Positions 12,566-25,599 of a stretch of 64,000 bases of DNA are shown piece after piece; the first letter of the stretch is position 1, and each line of letters starts with the position of its first letter. Source of the stretch: Liolophura sinensis (lineage: Eukaryota > Mollusca > Polyplacophora > Chitonida > Chitonidae); contig NC_088298.1 of assembly GCF_032854445.1 (NCBI RefSeq), positions 1,794,160 through 1,858,159 on the forward strand, written 5' to 3'. Below the pieces are notes generated by a model. That model was not told where the DNA came from, made no database searches, and saw only the letters and a list, made by a program, of their open reading frames with translations. Both the position numbers and the translations under genes were made by a program.

Positions 12566-13204
12566 GTAGAACTGTATTTACTGTACTCAAGACTGACTGA
12601 AGGCAGAACTGTATTTACTGTACTCAAGACTGACTGAAGGCAGAACTGTATTTACTATACTCAAGACTGACTGAAGGCAGAACTGTATTTACTGTACTCA
12701 AGACTGACTGAAGGCAGAACTGTATTTACTGTACTCAAGACTGACTGAAGGCAGAACTGTATTTACTGTACCCAAGACTGGCTGAAGGCAGAACTGTATT
12801 TACTGTACTCAAGACTGACTGAAGGCAGAACTGTATTTACTATACTCAAGACTGACTGAAGGCAGAACTGTATTTACTGTACTCAAGACTGACTGAAGGC
12901 AGAACTGTATTTACTATACTCAAGACTGACTGAAGGAAGAACTGTATTTACTGTACTCAAGACTGACTGAAGGCAGAACCTGTATTTACTGTACTCAAGG
13001 ACTGACTGAAGGAAGAACTGTATTTACTATACTCAAGACTGACTGAAGGCAGAACTGTATTTACTGTACTCAAGACTGACTGAAGGCAGAACTGTATTTA
13101 CTATACTCAAGACTGACTGAAGGAAGAACTGTATTTACTGTACTAAAGACTGGCTGAAGGAAGAACTGTATTTACTGTACTAAAGACTGGCTGAAGGCAG
13201 AACT
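12566..13204. repeat. 37-bp minisatellite, about 17 copies
   Basis: The unit is GCAGAACTGTATTTACTGTA then CTCAAGACTGACTGAAG. Variants include ACTATACTC and GGAAGAACTG. The array abuts a family A SINE fragment that begins at 13203. Confidence 0.93.
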
Positions 13205-13322
13205 TATTTGTTTGATTGCAGTTTTATGCCGTACTCAAAAAGTATTCCACTTATGTGACAGTGGCCAGCATTAAAGTGGGAGGAACCCGGGCAGAATGCA
13301 GAGGAAAACTATATTTACAGGT
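13205..13322 (-). mobile_element. Family A SINE 3' part
   Basis: TTTGATTGCAGTTTTATGCC, CTCAAAAAGTATTCCACTTA, GTGGCCAGCATTAAAGTGGG in the reverse orientation. Confidence 0.8.
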
Positions 13323-13752
13323 TATGCTGAATCAATATTGGCAGATGCCGACGAGTTTTATTTTTGCATGGCCCCGAAGTTGCCGAAAATGAAAAATTTG
13401 ACACAAAACTTTAACACATAGCAGGGCATGTAGTGGTAATTTTATAACATTACATCGCTGTAGAGTTACATTGCTTATGCCCATGCGCAATGTGTGAAAC
13501 ATACATGGGACATGATCGTAGGAACGTTCAAAGACAGCCAAACATGGAAGGTGTATAACAAGTACAGATATGCACACGTAGTTAAGAATCAGTCAATGTG
13601 ATGGCCTTATTCAATCACACTTACAAAATCATTATACTTATCGATCATAAATCATTTGTAATAAAGCAGCCTAAAAAATCACACGACAGGTCAAGTTGCA
13701 CAATACAACTGATTCTGTCAACAACAGGCTTTGACCACTAATAATAACTTAC

Positions 13753-13800
13753 CTTTGGATGGTAGGCAAATTTCAACATCTTTCTAATGAATGGAAACAT
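13753..13800 (-). CDS. Candidate first coding exon (tentative)
   Basis: The minus-strand ATG at 13798-13800 opens MFPFIRKMLKFAYHPK and ends exactly at a strong phase-0 donor, AAAG|GTAAGT (plus ACTTAC at 13747-13752). An in-frame TAA lies 23 codons upstream, so an initiator role is possible; alternatively the exon starts further up at LTPILDLM. No downstream exon or family is recognised. Confidence 0.3.
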
Positions 13801-14196
13801 TAAATCCAGTATAGGTGTCAACAACTTCGCAGATTGAAAACGCAGTTAATCTATTCCCGGCAAGTTGAAATCAATTTCTTTCTTCTCATATAAGGTGCTT
13901 CTTTCACTGACCAACACATTTATCGAAGGAAAGAAATCCAATAGTGAAGGTGAGAGCATTTGTTATCCATGCTGTCCCCTGTAACAACCAGATGTTGGGC
14001 CTGCTCAATTTCTTCCAAATCAGACCCCTCAGAACAGATTAAATACGCTGTCAGTCATTCCCAAACTAACATTTTCACAAAAACCATCTCAGGATGCAAT
14101 TCTGTTCTTTTGGCACTAATCATGTCTTTCAAAGACCCCTTTGAATCTTAATCAGTCAACTGTTATTTAAAACGTCTAATTCAAACGAAAACTTAC

Positions 14197-14500
14197 GACG
14201 TTTTCTGAAAGCACTGCATCACTGGATATTGTCCATTCACATCCAATAAATGATTGTTGAATAAACACCCTGCAAAGTGGGCTTTTTACCAAATTGTTTT
14301 CTTCTCGGTTCTGAAGAAATATCCAAAGAATAAACCCAACACCTGTTACTTGGCTAGAGTGTGGACCAGTAACATAGAGAAACACACTCCACATTCAGTT
14401 AGCAAGCATGTAAACACATACTGTATATGCTTGTAACATCACTTCTCAAAGGGAAACAACACAAGACGGCCTCAACACATCCTCTACAATGCTTCGAGTC
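14197..14500 (-). other. Possible 5' untranslated exon
   Basis: The minus-strand sequence ends at GAAAACGTC|GTAAGT (plus ACTTAC at 14191-14196), about 0.4 kb upstream of the candidate coding exon at 13.75 kb. This rests only on the donor and the shared orientation. The upstream limit is arbitrary. Confidence 0.2.
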
Positions 14501-14679
14501 CAAAACCACACTGCTAATGAGCACCTGTTAAAAATAGTCCGAGAACCTTCAGTGCCTTGAGTTGCCAGAACTACCCGCAAGTGGTTGATAGTTGTTGTTC
14601 AGACATTTTTTTACCCACTGAAGTTTTTTTCTTTTGACCTCACTCAGATGGCTCTAAATCCAGTGGGAATAACGTCTTG

Positions 14680-14680
<1 letters not shown>

Positions 14681-14711
<31 letters not shown>

Positions 14712-14721
14712 CATACATACA
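14681..14721. repeat. TA microsatellite with TACA tail
   Basis: A run of about 13 TA units followed by TTTATACATACATACA. Confidence 0.9.
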
Positions 14722-15424
14722 GTCAACTGTTGATGAAGTACTGTAGAAGTCTCCCAACTTGTTATCAGAGGCAGAGGTAAAAACACTTCTATAAACCTAC
14801 AACATGCAGGTTTTCAGGGGAAAGGGGTACTGGTAACCAGAATTAAACACTGGCCGGAAACAGATTCCGCTTTCTCAGTAGGAAAACCCTTATCAAAACG
14901 CAGGTGTAAAGTAATGCTCATCAAGATAGCCTCAACGCTTAGGGTTAGAGTTGATAGCTTATCAGGTTTAGTATGTAGGCATCCTCACCATGGGTGTTCA
15001 GATTGAAATTTAGTCAGATATAGCCCAATCGTTTAGCGTCATTTTCCCACTAAGAGCACCAAATTTTTTGCCATATATTCACAAATATTCATGCCATAAA
15101 CACAATTTGCTGGTATTCGCGATATTATTATCATGATCAATCTGTATGGACCCATTTATCTAAAAATAGAAGGCTGAAGCATATGTTCACAACTGTTTTG
15201 TTTTTACCTGATACAAATGTACACACATATAAGTCTCTGGACTTAAAGATGAAACCAAGAATTACATGCACTTGTAAGAACCAGGACTCTGGGTCTTGAA
15301 ACACAACTATTAAAATGAAGTTCAGTTAAGTTAAAATAAAAAAGTTCAAATAAATCTCCTGGAACTCACAAATTTTGAGTTTTGGAACTGAATACAATTT
15401 TATGATTTCACACTTGGAATCAAA

Positions 15425-16620
15425 TCAGATTGTGAGTTTCAACTACTAAAATTCATAAATTCACACATGAACTCTATTAAAATTTTGAGTCTACAAACTC
15501 AAATGTACATCAAGTTCCACAAGAACTCAACTCAGATTTTTCTTAAACACAAATATATCAATTTAAACATGGGTCCTCAATTAAATCAAATTTTGAGTTT
15601 TGAGACACATTAAATGTTTCAATTTACACATGAATCTTCAATTAAATCAAATTTTGAGTTTTGAAACACTAATGTATCAATTTACACATGCATCCTCAAT
15701 TGAATCAAATTTTGAGTTTTGAAACACTAATGCATCAATTTACACATGCGCCCTGAATTAAATCAAATTTTGAAACACTAATGTATCAATTTACACATGC
15801 ATCCTCAATTAAATCAGATTTTGAGTTTGACACACTAATGCATCAATTTACACATGCATCCTCAATTAAATCAGATTTTGAGTTTTGAAACACTAATGCA
15901 TCAATTTACACATGCATCCTCAATTAAATCAGATGTTGAGTTTTGAAACACTAATGTATCAATTTACACATGCATCCTCAATTGAATCACATTTTGAGTT
16001 TTGAAACACTAATGCATCAATTTACACATGCGCCCTGAATTAAATCAAATTTTGAAACACTAATGTATCAATTTACACATGCATCCTGAATTAAATCAGA
16101 TTTTGAGTTTGAAACACTAATGTATCAATTTACAAATGCATCCTGAATTAAATCAAATTGTGAGTTTTGAAACACTAATGCATCAATTTACACATGCATC
16201 CTCAATTAAATCAGATTTTGAGTTTCGAAACACTAATGTATCAATTTACACATGCATCCTGAATTAAATCAAATTTTGAGTTTTGAAACACTAATGCATC
16301 AATTTACACATGCATCCTCAATTAAATCAGATTTTGAGTTTTGAAACACTAATGCATCAATTTACACATGCATCCTGAATTAAATCAAATTCTGAGTTTT
16401 GAAACACTAATGTATCAATTTACACATGCATCCTCAATTAAATCAGATTTTGAGTTTTGAAACACTAATGTATCAATTTACACATGCATCCTGAATTAAA
16501 TCAAATTCTGAGTTTTGAAACACAAATATATCAATTTACACATGTATCCTCAATTAAATCAGATTTTGAGTCCTTAACCACAAAGATATCAACCTACACA
16601 TGAACTTTATCAGGTTTTGA
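15425..16620. repeat. 58-bp minisatellite, about 18 copies, with degenerate left flank
   Basis: The unit is AATCAAATTTTGAGTTTTGA, AACACTAATGTATCAATTTA, CACATGCATCCTCAATTA. The core at about 15590-16575 is well preserved. Related but decayed units (TTTTGAGTTTTGGAACTGA) extend left to about 15360. Confidence 0.92.
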
Positions 16621-16746
16621 GATTATAAACCCAAATGCCGTATTATCAGATCTCAGAATTTGAAAATGAAAGCATGTGTAACCACGAATCAATCAGATTT
16701 CAAAACGCAAACATATCAGGGAACTTTGATTAATCTAATGTTGCAC

Positions 16747-16817
16747 CCCCGGCTCGAGCCATTATACTGACACTGGTCAACCAGTCGTTGCACTATCCCC
16801 TTCATGCTGAATGCCAA
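16747..16817 (-). mobile_element. Family B SINE fragment
   Basis: GGCTCGAGCCATTATACTGA, GTCAACCAGTCGTTGCACTA and TCCCCTTCATGCTGAATGCC match the middle of other family B copies. Confidence 0.75.
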
Positions 16818-17414
16818 TACTAATTACCTGATAAAAAAGGTATATTTCACCAAGAAACACATAAAACTATACATGTATGTAATCATACAATTTAGTTATT
16901 TGGATGATAATCATTTACTTGATGTCTCTTGTTTTCAATTACTTCAATCTGTTCTAAATTTCATCAACATAATAAGACATGAAAATTTATTAACTTATAG
17001 CTTGCAGATCAAAACCTTCTGTTGAATATACCAGTAATGGGATGTTAGACACACATACACACACTGTAGACATTGTAAGTTTTACTGCCACTAAATCTAG
17101 CACTCTGTTTTGGAGTCAGTACCAGCCTGTAGACAGGAGTTAAATATAGTACCTAAGTTAAAATCCTCGCAGGCAATTCACCACAGACTCACACTGAAGG
17201 ATTCTGCTGAAAGAAGAGGGCCGTCCGCCACAAAAATAACCCCAATACGCCCTAACTGCTATATAGATGGAATGCCAGATCAAATATTTTTTGATTTGAA
17301 AAAAAGTTTTTATTTTTTGTTGTTACTTTTTCAGTTTTTGAAATACAATGCAGCGACTGAGGGTTCCTACTTGTGACTTTCAAGGACCTGATGACATCCT
17401 ATGTTTACCAGCAA

Positions 17415-18230
17415 AGTTTGAGGACCATACAGCATAAGTTTGAGGACCATACAGCATACGTTTCAGGACCATACAGCATACGTTTCAGGACCATACAGCA
17501 TAAGTTTGAGGACCATACAGCATAAGTTTGAGGACCATACAGCATATGTTTGAGGACCATACAGCATAAGTTTGAGGACCATACAGCATAAGTTTGAGGA
17601 CCATACAGCATAAGTTTGAGGACCATACAGCATAAGTTTGAGGACCATACAGCATATGTTTGAGGACCATACAGCATAAGTTTGAGGACCATACAGCATA
17701 AGTTTAAGGATCATGCAGCAGAAGTTTGAGGGCCATACAGTATAAGTTTGGGGACCATACAGCATAAGTTTGGGGACCATACAGCATATGTTTGAGGACC
17801 ATACAGCATAAGTTTGAGGACCATACAGCATAAGTTTGAGGACCATACAGCATATGTTTGAGGACCATACAGCATATGTTTGAGGACCATACAGCATAAG
17901 TTTGAGGACCATACAGCATATGTTTGAGGACCATACAGCATAAGTTTGAGGACCATACAGCATATGTTTGAGGACCATACAGCATAAGTTTGAGGACCAT
18001 ACAGCATAAGTTTGAGGACCATACAGCATAAGTTTGAGGACCATACAGCATAAGTTTAAGGATCATGCAGCAGAAGTTTGAGGGCCATACAGCATAAGTT
18101 TGAGGACCATACAGCATAAGTTTGAGGACCATACAGCATAAGTTTGAGGACCATACAGCATAAGTTTGAGGATCATACAGCATAAGTTTGAGGACCATAC
18201 GGCATAAGTTTGAGGACCATACAGCATAAG
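17415..18230. repeat. 22-bp minisatellite, about 37 copies
   Basis: The unit is TTTGAGGACCATACAGCATA plus AG. Because 22 is not a multiple of 3 but the unit has no stop in any minus frame, overlapping minus-strand open frames of up to 193 codons appear in all three frames. A variant block (AAGGATCATGCAGCAGAAG then GAGGGCCATACAG) recurs at 17705 and 18057, 352 bp (16 units) apart, showing block duplication. Confidence 0.94.
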
Positions 18231-18962
18231 AATACACCACCATCCATAGATTACAACAGGTGCTTTGTTCTTATTTATTGGATCAGTTAGAACATAATAC
18301 AAGACGATACTTAAGATTGAAAAATAAAGTAACGATCCTTTCAAAAACATATCCAAAAGTAGACTTTTTTCCTGGACATCCTAAGTCTTGAAAACTTTTC
18401 AGAACACAACTGGAGAATTCTGTATTTGTAAAACTTCATCAGATTTGATTGAACTCGTGTACTTGATCGTTGTTTAAGGGGGTACAGAATCTACCCTGAT
18501 TGGTTGACAGTGGGAATAGGGTTGTCTGGGTTAAACTATACAGCTTTGGTCAGACTTGAACAAATGTGCCAGACCCAAACTGCAGCTAGGGACAGCCACA
18601 ACCTGGACTTGCCTATCTTTCACACCAGCCAATCAGAATTAATTCTATATCCCTTTAAGAATTGATGACATGCATGGTGGTATGGTCAGTTTTATGGATT
18701 GTGGAAACCTGAAGGTCAAGGCCATCCTAAACCAATGACTACCACTTTTCCGAACATGTAGGCCAGCTATTAAATAAAGTTCACTTGGATAACTTTAATC
18801 CAAACTGACATGTGACTTGCCGTCTGTTAGAGGAGACTAACATCAACCCTGAAGTAAAATTTATTTTTAATACATGTATGAATAATAAAGTACTATATTT
18901 TTATATTGAACAGAGTATTGTGTTCTCAAATACTGTTGATAATCTACACAAGCCTACAGACC

Positions 18963-19411
18963 ATGCTCGATAGCACAGCTGGTAGAGTGTCCGCTTCGGG
19001 AAACGGCAAATCCAGGGTCAATCCTGGGTCAAGTCACATCTAAGACCTTAAAAAAGATGACGCTGCAACCGGCCCTGGTAGAGCGTCCTCTCTGGGGGTG
19101 GAACCAGTGTCAATCCTTGGTCGGGTCACACCTAAGACCTTAAAAGAGCCAGTTGGAGCTTCCTCATTTGGCGTTAAACATTAAAGGGATAGTGCAACGA
19201 TTGGTTGACCCATATCAGTATAATGGCTCGGGCAGGGTGGCTTACTTGCCTTCGGTAAGTCATCTCAGTGTGATAAAAGAGTGTTGGAAATCTGTTCTGC
19301 AACAAGGAGGCATACTACACGCACTCTATGTTCTCCTTCCTCATCATATGACCAAAAATTGTAAAGTACGATGTTAAACCCTAAGCACTCACTCACTCAC
19401 TCACTCACTCA
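18963..19411 (+). mobile_element. Family B SINE with doubled tRNA-like head
   Basis: Head 1 (18963-19055) has TAGCACAGCTGGTAGAGTG (box A-like) and GGGTCAATCCTGG (box B-like). Head 2 (about 19062-19150) repeats GGTAGAGCGTCC and GTGTCAATCCTTGG. The body includes AAAGGGATAGTGCAACGATT, GGTTGACCCATATCAGTATA and CTTGCCTTCGGTAAGTC, and the end is a CTCA repeat (19385-19411). Confidence 0.85.
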
Positions 19412-20051
19412 CATAAGCCTACTGAATCAGCATGGACAGATGTGCAACGTACGTTGTATCTGTGTTAACCTACATGTACATGTACCATAAACCCGAATGG
19501 GACAACCGATTCAGTAAAATGTCTAGAAGTATCATAGATTTAGCCAGAATTTCAACCCAATCCATCTCATTCCCAATTTTCTCCTATCTTCCCTTTCTGT
19601 CTAATGTTAATTTTGTCACAATAAGGCATCTCAAAGACACTAAGGCACTCTCCTGGCTTAGCCTATGAGAAGCCTGTTAACTTCTTTTCAGTAGTCCTAG
19701 CTGTTTCCTATATAGGTTACTGTATTTATAATATGTTTGGTGTTTATAGTTCAAACTCCAGACATGTTTAAATCATTTTCCAACCAACAAGAGCTCCTCT
19801 TTTATTTTGGGAAGAATTTCGCCAACCACTTCATCACATGTGTCAGTGTGGTAGTCTCCCTAATTTATCACCCCTACAGTCATCACCCACCCCACCTGAC
19901 CCCCACCTCCTCAGTATAGCAGAACATCAGTAGGGGTAGTTGGGGAGAGGAAGTAGGGGCGGTTAAGGAGAGGAAGGAGGGGTTGGGGGCCCGCCAGGGA
20001 AGATAAGCCCACTCAGACCTAGTACCTTAATCTATCTAGTACATGTAAATA

Positions 20052-20241
20052 TACTGTAATTCTTCAACGTTTTCGCATGTTTGCAATGTGTTTATTCAAG
20101 CGTATTCTGAAGGCATTTGTCTGTGTACACTGATAAAATTATACATTTTGTGAAGTCTTGAAATTGTCCAATCTGACCAATGTGAATTGTGTCCAAAATC
20201 AAATTAAAACTTTGATAAATTGCGAAAAGTTTGAGGAATTA
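20052..20241. mobile_element. MITE-like family D copy 3 (reverse)
   Basis: Starts TACTGTAATTCTTCAACGTT and ends TTGCGAAAAGTTTGAGGAAT; these ends are inverted relative to each other. It is the copy that shows both termini most clearly. Confidence 0.8.
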
Positions 20242-20742
20242 TGAAAATGATCATGACCGAGTCCCAGCAAGGCTGAAACAGCCAGAACAAGGGGAGACCA
20301 CTCTGGCATGTCTACAACAACATATTGGGTGTCTTAAATAATCCACACTACTGATATAATGTCATTTGATGGAGATGAAGTTAGTCTCAAGTTTATTTGA
20401 AATAGCATTTAGACATGCATCTGGGTCACTGAACCTATCAATTACAATCTATGTGTACACAATATTTACACAATCTCAGTGAGACTCAACTTAAATCCCC
20501 CGAAAATAGCATTTCACAGTCTTGTGCTGTCAGGTGTTAACAGTTTTCATGACAAGAGAAACATTGCAAAGAATATGTTCTAGGAATTCAATCACTATCC
20601 AAATCAAATTAGCATTTTAAATTCCCACTCAACAATCAACTGCTCCTGATTTACTGATGAAATGCAAATTGAAATATGTCCAAACACTTGTTTTCTTGAA
20701 ATCTGTATTCAGGTTTGGAATCAAGAAAAAACGGTGTCGCTA

Positions 20743-21138
20743 ATTGATTCCTCAAATTGATTTTTCTGTCAAACTTTATTGTAACCCACAGACATAAAGT
20801 TAAAAGGCAAGACAGAGTTTAAGCGACTAAGTGGAAACTGACTTCTAGAGTTAAAGAAATAACTTGATTGGTCAATTGATTCCTCAAATTGATTATTCTG
20901 TCAAACTTTATTGTAACCCACAGACATAAAGTTAAAAGGCAAGACAGAGTTTAAGCGACTAAGTGGAAACTGACTTCTAGAGTTAAAGAAATAACTTGAT
21001 TGGTCAATTGATTCCTCAAATTGATTTTTCTGTCAAACTTTATTGTAACCCAAAGACATAAGGTTAAAAGGCAAGACAGAGTTTAAGCGACTAAGTGGAA
21101 ACTGACTTCTAGAGTTAAAAGAAATAATCTGATTGGTT
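20743..21138. repeat. 132-bp tandem triplication
   Basis: ATTGATTCCTCAAATTGATT begins at 20743, 20875 and 21007, exactly 132 bp apart. Copies are nearly identical, so the triplication is recent. Confidence 0.95.
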
Positions 21139-24100
21139 AAAATCGATCAACATCGCGGAGATTTTGATTTTCTGTCTGAGTCCAATTTTCCTCGCTTTGA
21201 ATTATAATACCTCAGGTATGCATCATGACAAAAATGTAAAGTTATGCTTTTCAAATTCTATGCAGGTTACATGAAGGATAATTTATCAATGGACATATAT
21301 GCACATATTTAGTATAGGGTACAGGGCCTAAAGTTTGGCATCGGGACTCGGAAAGCGTATCCCAGGATTCATTGTGTTGGTTAAGGTTGTTACTGACTGA
21401 GCAGCGTGGGAGAGAATCAGGGGTGGTCAGGGGATTACACTGACAGTTCAAGAATGTATTAAACAAGCTCACGCTTCACTGAGCAGTTAGTTTATGCTCC
21501 CACCACCACCAGTTCATGTTTTCCTCAGCATTAATTAAAATGAGATTTAAGTACATGCACTTCACAACAGTCTGATTGTTTTATTACCCTTATTTTGTGA
21601 TAAATGGGAATTTGAAAGATTGGAGATTAAGTGTGACTACCCAATACCTTTATGCATGTGAGTGTCATGTCATATGGATATCCGTTTTTAAACTGCAGAG
21701 CTCTCTGTATACAAAGCTGTAACAGAATTTAGCACACTGTTTATCCATACTCGCAAACTAGGCGTTACAGGAAACAAGATGAAGATCTCATAATGCGATG
21801 AAAGCATCGCCTACACATGTGCGTTTGAACTGCTGCAGCTAAACATTTCTTGTTCATTCTGGCATGATTTGAAAGACTGTCAACTTATGCCCATATTTTG
21901 AATACTTAATTTACATAAAATTTCATCGAGTCCCCTGAGAGGAAATTTTAGTCATACAGACTGGTTTTAGCTACATGTAGATAGGACTTACAAGCCATTT
22001 ACAATCAGAGGACTTGTTTTCGAAATTTCCACGTGTCTACCCATCGATCACATGATTTGTGCTGGCAACAGGCAAAACAATAATCTGTGTCAATGGTGAC
22101 ATGTAAGTCACATCTGGACAAAACTGTATACAGGAAATCACAAAACATTTTGTTTATAAATCCAGTGACAAGAGCTGAAACAAATCGTGTCTCCTGACAT
22201 GCCGGACTCGCACACAGTGCTACCGAAAAGGGGTAAAAGTCAATCATGGTAGTTTTCAGAAACCTCTCGTGGAGTATGTTTTCAGTGTTTAATGGAAAAA
22301 TAAACACACGGGAAAAGGAACTCTCCTTCGATAGGAGGGCAGTTCTGACAGTAAAGAAACAAAATGTCTTTCACAAAATGTGATGACAGATATTTCTCAG
22401 TGAAATTCGTTTTCAGATTAAAATACATTTGTACACATATTCGTTGCATGAGGGCTTATCAACAGAAAACCGTCCACCAGATAACGGTGTGAGATGACTT
22501 TAGCGTAGGCCTAACCCGAATAATCGGTTTGTCTGTAGTGTACACTGAGCATGCACATTCCTTCTTTGGTGTGGTCATGCTTTTAGACAGGTTTTGGAAT
22601 TTAAGGGTTTGTAATGGACACTGCCTCTCTTAATACTTTCTTCAATTTCATTCATGGTTATATTAAGAGATCTACATGTAGGTCCATGAGTCAGGAGACC
22701 TGCACACCTCACGGTCAGTGACTTTACCACACATGGCGAGGATCAGCAACCAGAGCTGCTAAGTACCATGCACGTTCATGAAAAGGGCTTGAGGGCTAAT
22801 CTCTCTCTTATGTCATCTTGCCACCAACTCAGATCGGGTGAAAGTAAACAACTCATGTGCGAACTTTAGGTTATTTACCCTAGTATTGTCTTTTCTTTTA
22901 AACTTTCAACATTATGCATAATTTGTGGCCTCAGAAGTTCTGTCCAGTTTGACATAAATCTAAACTTGCTGGGTGTTCCCAGTTTTAAATCAACTTTGCA
23001 TTCTAACCCTCTGATATGAAATCCCCCTATGTGTAATTCATGGTCTTACACATATTTCTTGCATTAGGAGTTGTGATGTTTAGGGTGCATGTTGTTTTGC
23101 TCTTGTTGGTAATGGACAAGACGCCAATTCATTGAAAATATGTGACATTCCCATTTCGGGATGCACACCACTACAATCGCCAGAACAGAGCATCCATAGT
23201 CAAATTAGAACCCAGTCAAGGACAGTGACCACTGAAGTTTGCGGTTGCAACAGCTTTTCCCAGGCAACAAAATAGCAACCTTTCAATGTAAAACTTTCGA
23301 CTTGACATTTTCTGTTTCTCCACTGTTTTTTTACTGTAATTTACTGCGGAATGGGGACACTATTTCCACTGCAACATTTCAATGAAACAGACGCTTAATA
23401 CAGTATTAGCATGCCGCACCTAGGTTAAAATATATAGCCTGTTGAGTGAAAATTAGCACCCAGCTCCTGTTTAATGCGAGGTCTGGCGACACTGCTGTTG
23501 GAAAGTGGAGGTCTTCTGAAATGTGAAAGTGACATAGTAGTATCTGCGGATTGGATTAACAGTAGACAAAAACAGCATCCTAAACATTACAACTCCCTCA
23601 TGCCATGCACTTTCCAGCTGGATACCTGTACAACTGGAACTGATCAAGCAGTGACAAATATAATTCAAAATATAGGCTTACCTATTTAACTTCATATTGT
23701 TGTATGCCACCAAGTCCAGTAGCAGAGGTGAAGGTCAGAAAGCAGGACAAGTTCAAGGTCAGAAGTCCCAGGTGACCTTTGACCCTAGACCAGGCATCAT
23801 TGTGTGTGCTGAGTTTTTCCCATGCTTGGTCTGAAATGCCACAAGAATTCCATGAGGAAGATGGAAGCTGAAGAAATTAAGAAAATCAACTTTTCACATG
23901 TTAACCTAAGAATTTTCTTTTGCGCTCTGATTTCAAAGTGAACAGCGAAGAATTAATTTTGATCCACAACAGAAACATGGTGATCAATGTCTACATTAAA
24001 TTTTTACCTGTAGGGAATATGTTGCTTATGTTTAACCAAAAATAAACCATAGATATCTGGACAATATGTAATTTTACTAAACACTATGGCTTGTTGTGTT

Positions 24101-25599
24101 TAGTTAACCGTGTTTAATTGCCAAAGTGACCACAGCTGGTTCACTCATCTTACTAGCAGGAACACTGCCCAAGAACTGTGAAAAGTTTTGTTTTGTTTTA
24201 TTTTTAAATAAAAAAAATCAATTATCACAGCGTTTAAAATACAAAGAGAGGACAGTTTCCAAGTAATATGTTACATACTGGGCAACTGTATACATGTACA
24301 TTAATAACACTTCTGCATTAATTATGTTCCTGAAAGAAGCTTCCAGAATCTCATACAACAACAAGAGAAACCAATTCAGAAAACTTTTTGTTGAAACTGA
24401 ATGTAAACTGCATGTCACCTTCACCATTGTTGTTACAATGGATTCTGTGCAGTTTATTTTAAATATATAAGTATTTAAATATTTTAAATGTCACACACGT
24501 AACATGTACAGTCCACAAATATTCTCAGATGCACAAAGCTGTGAATGCTACTTCAGCCCTAAGAGACACCAGGCAGAAATATTAAAATGATATGAAGGAT
24601 GCCCTATGGAATGGAGCTAATGCCACAGTTCATAAAACTTTAATGTGAATTGAACTCTATTTAACCTCTATGTGTAAAACGTCCTCAAAAACAAAATCTT
24701 TAGCAGTTTCCATAAAATCTTGTCTGAAGTCACATCAAAATATTCCTTATGTGATGTCGAATTAGGCAGATACAAAGCCAAGCAAGGCAGTTAATATGCT
24801 GGTGTGACGTCATGAACGTTTGAAAGTACAACATTATATGTGTGACGGGTGACGCCAGGTGTTCCTGCCAGACATCACACCAGGCCACAATGGCAACAGA
24901 AAACTTTTGTTTCTATATTATTCTCCAAATCTGCAATTTTTTCGAAGGTTTAGTAAAGCAATTTAGACCATCTCATTTTGTATCATTTAACCCTGCTTTT
25001 AAGACATACAGGCCTTAACAATGACACAGCTCTTTAAATTACTCTCGGTTGGTCAGCCATTCATAAAGTAGCCGGTCTACCACAATGACAATTCTCAACC
25101 ACATGTTACTTGATAAGGCTTTTGTCATAGTGCATGAATTCATGAAAGATGCATGTCCCCTCAGTAACATGCACGTATAACTGCACCTGCCAACTGACAT
25201 GTTTTGATGGTAATTACCATGTCCAATTAAAAAGATGATTAACAGATGTAAAAAATAGATCCTAATTAGTGAGGTAGCGATCAGTCTCATTTGCAATGGG
25301 TTTTTTTTTATTGTTATTGAAGTTTTTTTTATTGATATAGATGTCAACTGCATGTTTTGCAAAAGATTAATACAGAATATATGATGGTAGTCAGTTTTAT
25401 GGGTAAATGAAACCAAAAGTACTCGGAGTAAACAGCCAACATTTGGTAAATTACTGACAAACTTTCTCAGGCCCGTGTGATTTAATTACAGACATTGGTG
25501 GAATTAATAAGACAATTATAAATAGTGGTTTTCAATGAATGATAAAGGATGTATGAGCCTCCACACGAGCATTGCTGACACATACTGCTTAACATATCA
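21139..25599. other. Longest stretch without obvious repeats
   Basis: 4.4 kb with no tandem array or SINE recognised. Contains the half-site cluster at 23.73 kb. The 100-codon minus frame (22005-22307) has no domain, and no clear exon was found. Confidence 0.5.
23732..23785. promoter_or_regulatory. Cluster of nuclear-receptor half-sites with a DR1
   Basis: AGGTCA occurs at 23732-23737 and TTCAAGGTCA at 23752-23761. The minus-strand complement of TGACCTTTGACCC (23773-23785) is a DR1 matching the RXR/HNF4-type consensus. No gene start is seen next to it. Confidence 0.35.

Noticed and set aside
22005-22307. 100-codon minus-strand ORF with ATG
   Set aside because: No domain, signal, splice sites or initiation context; Cys-rich by chance.
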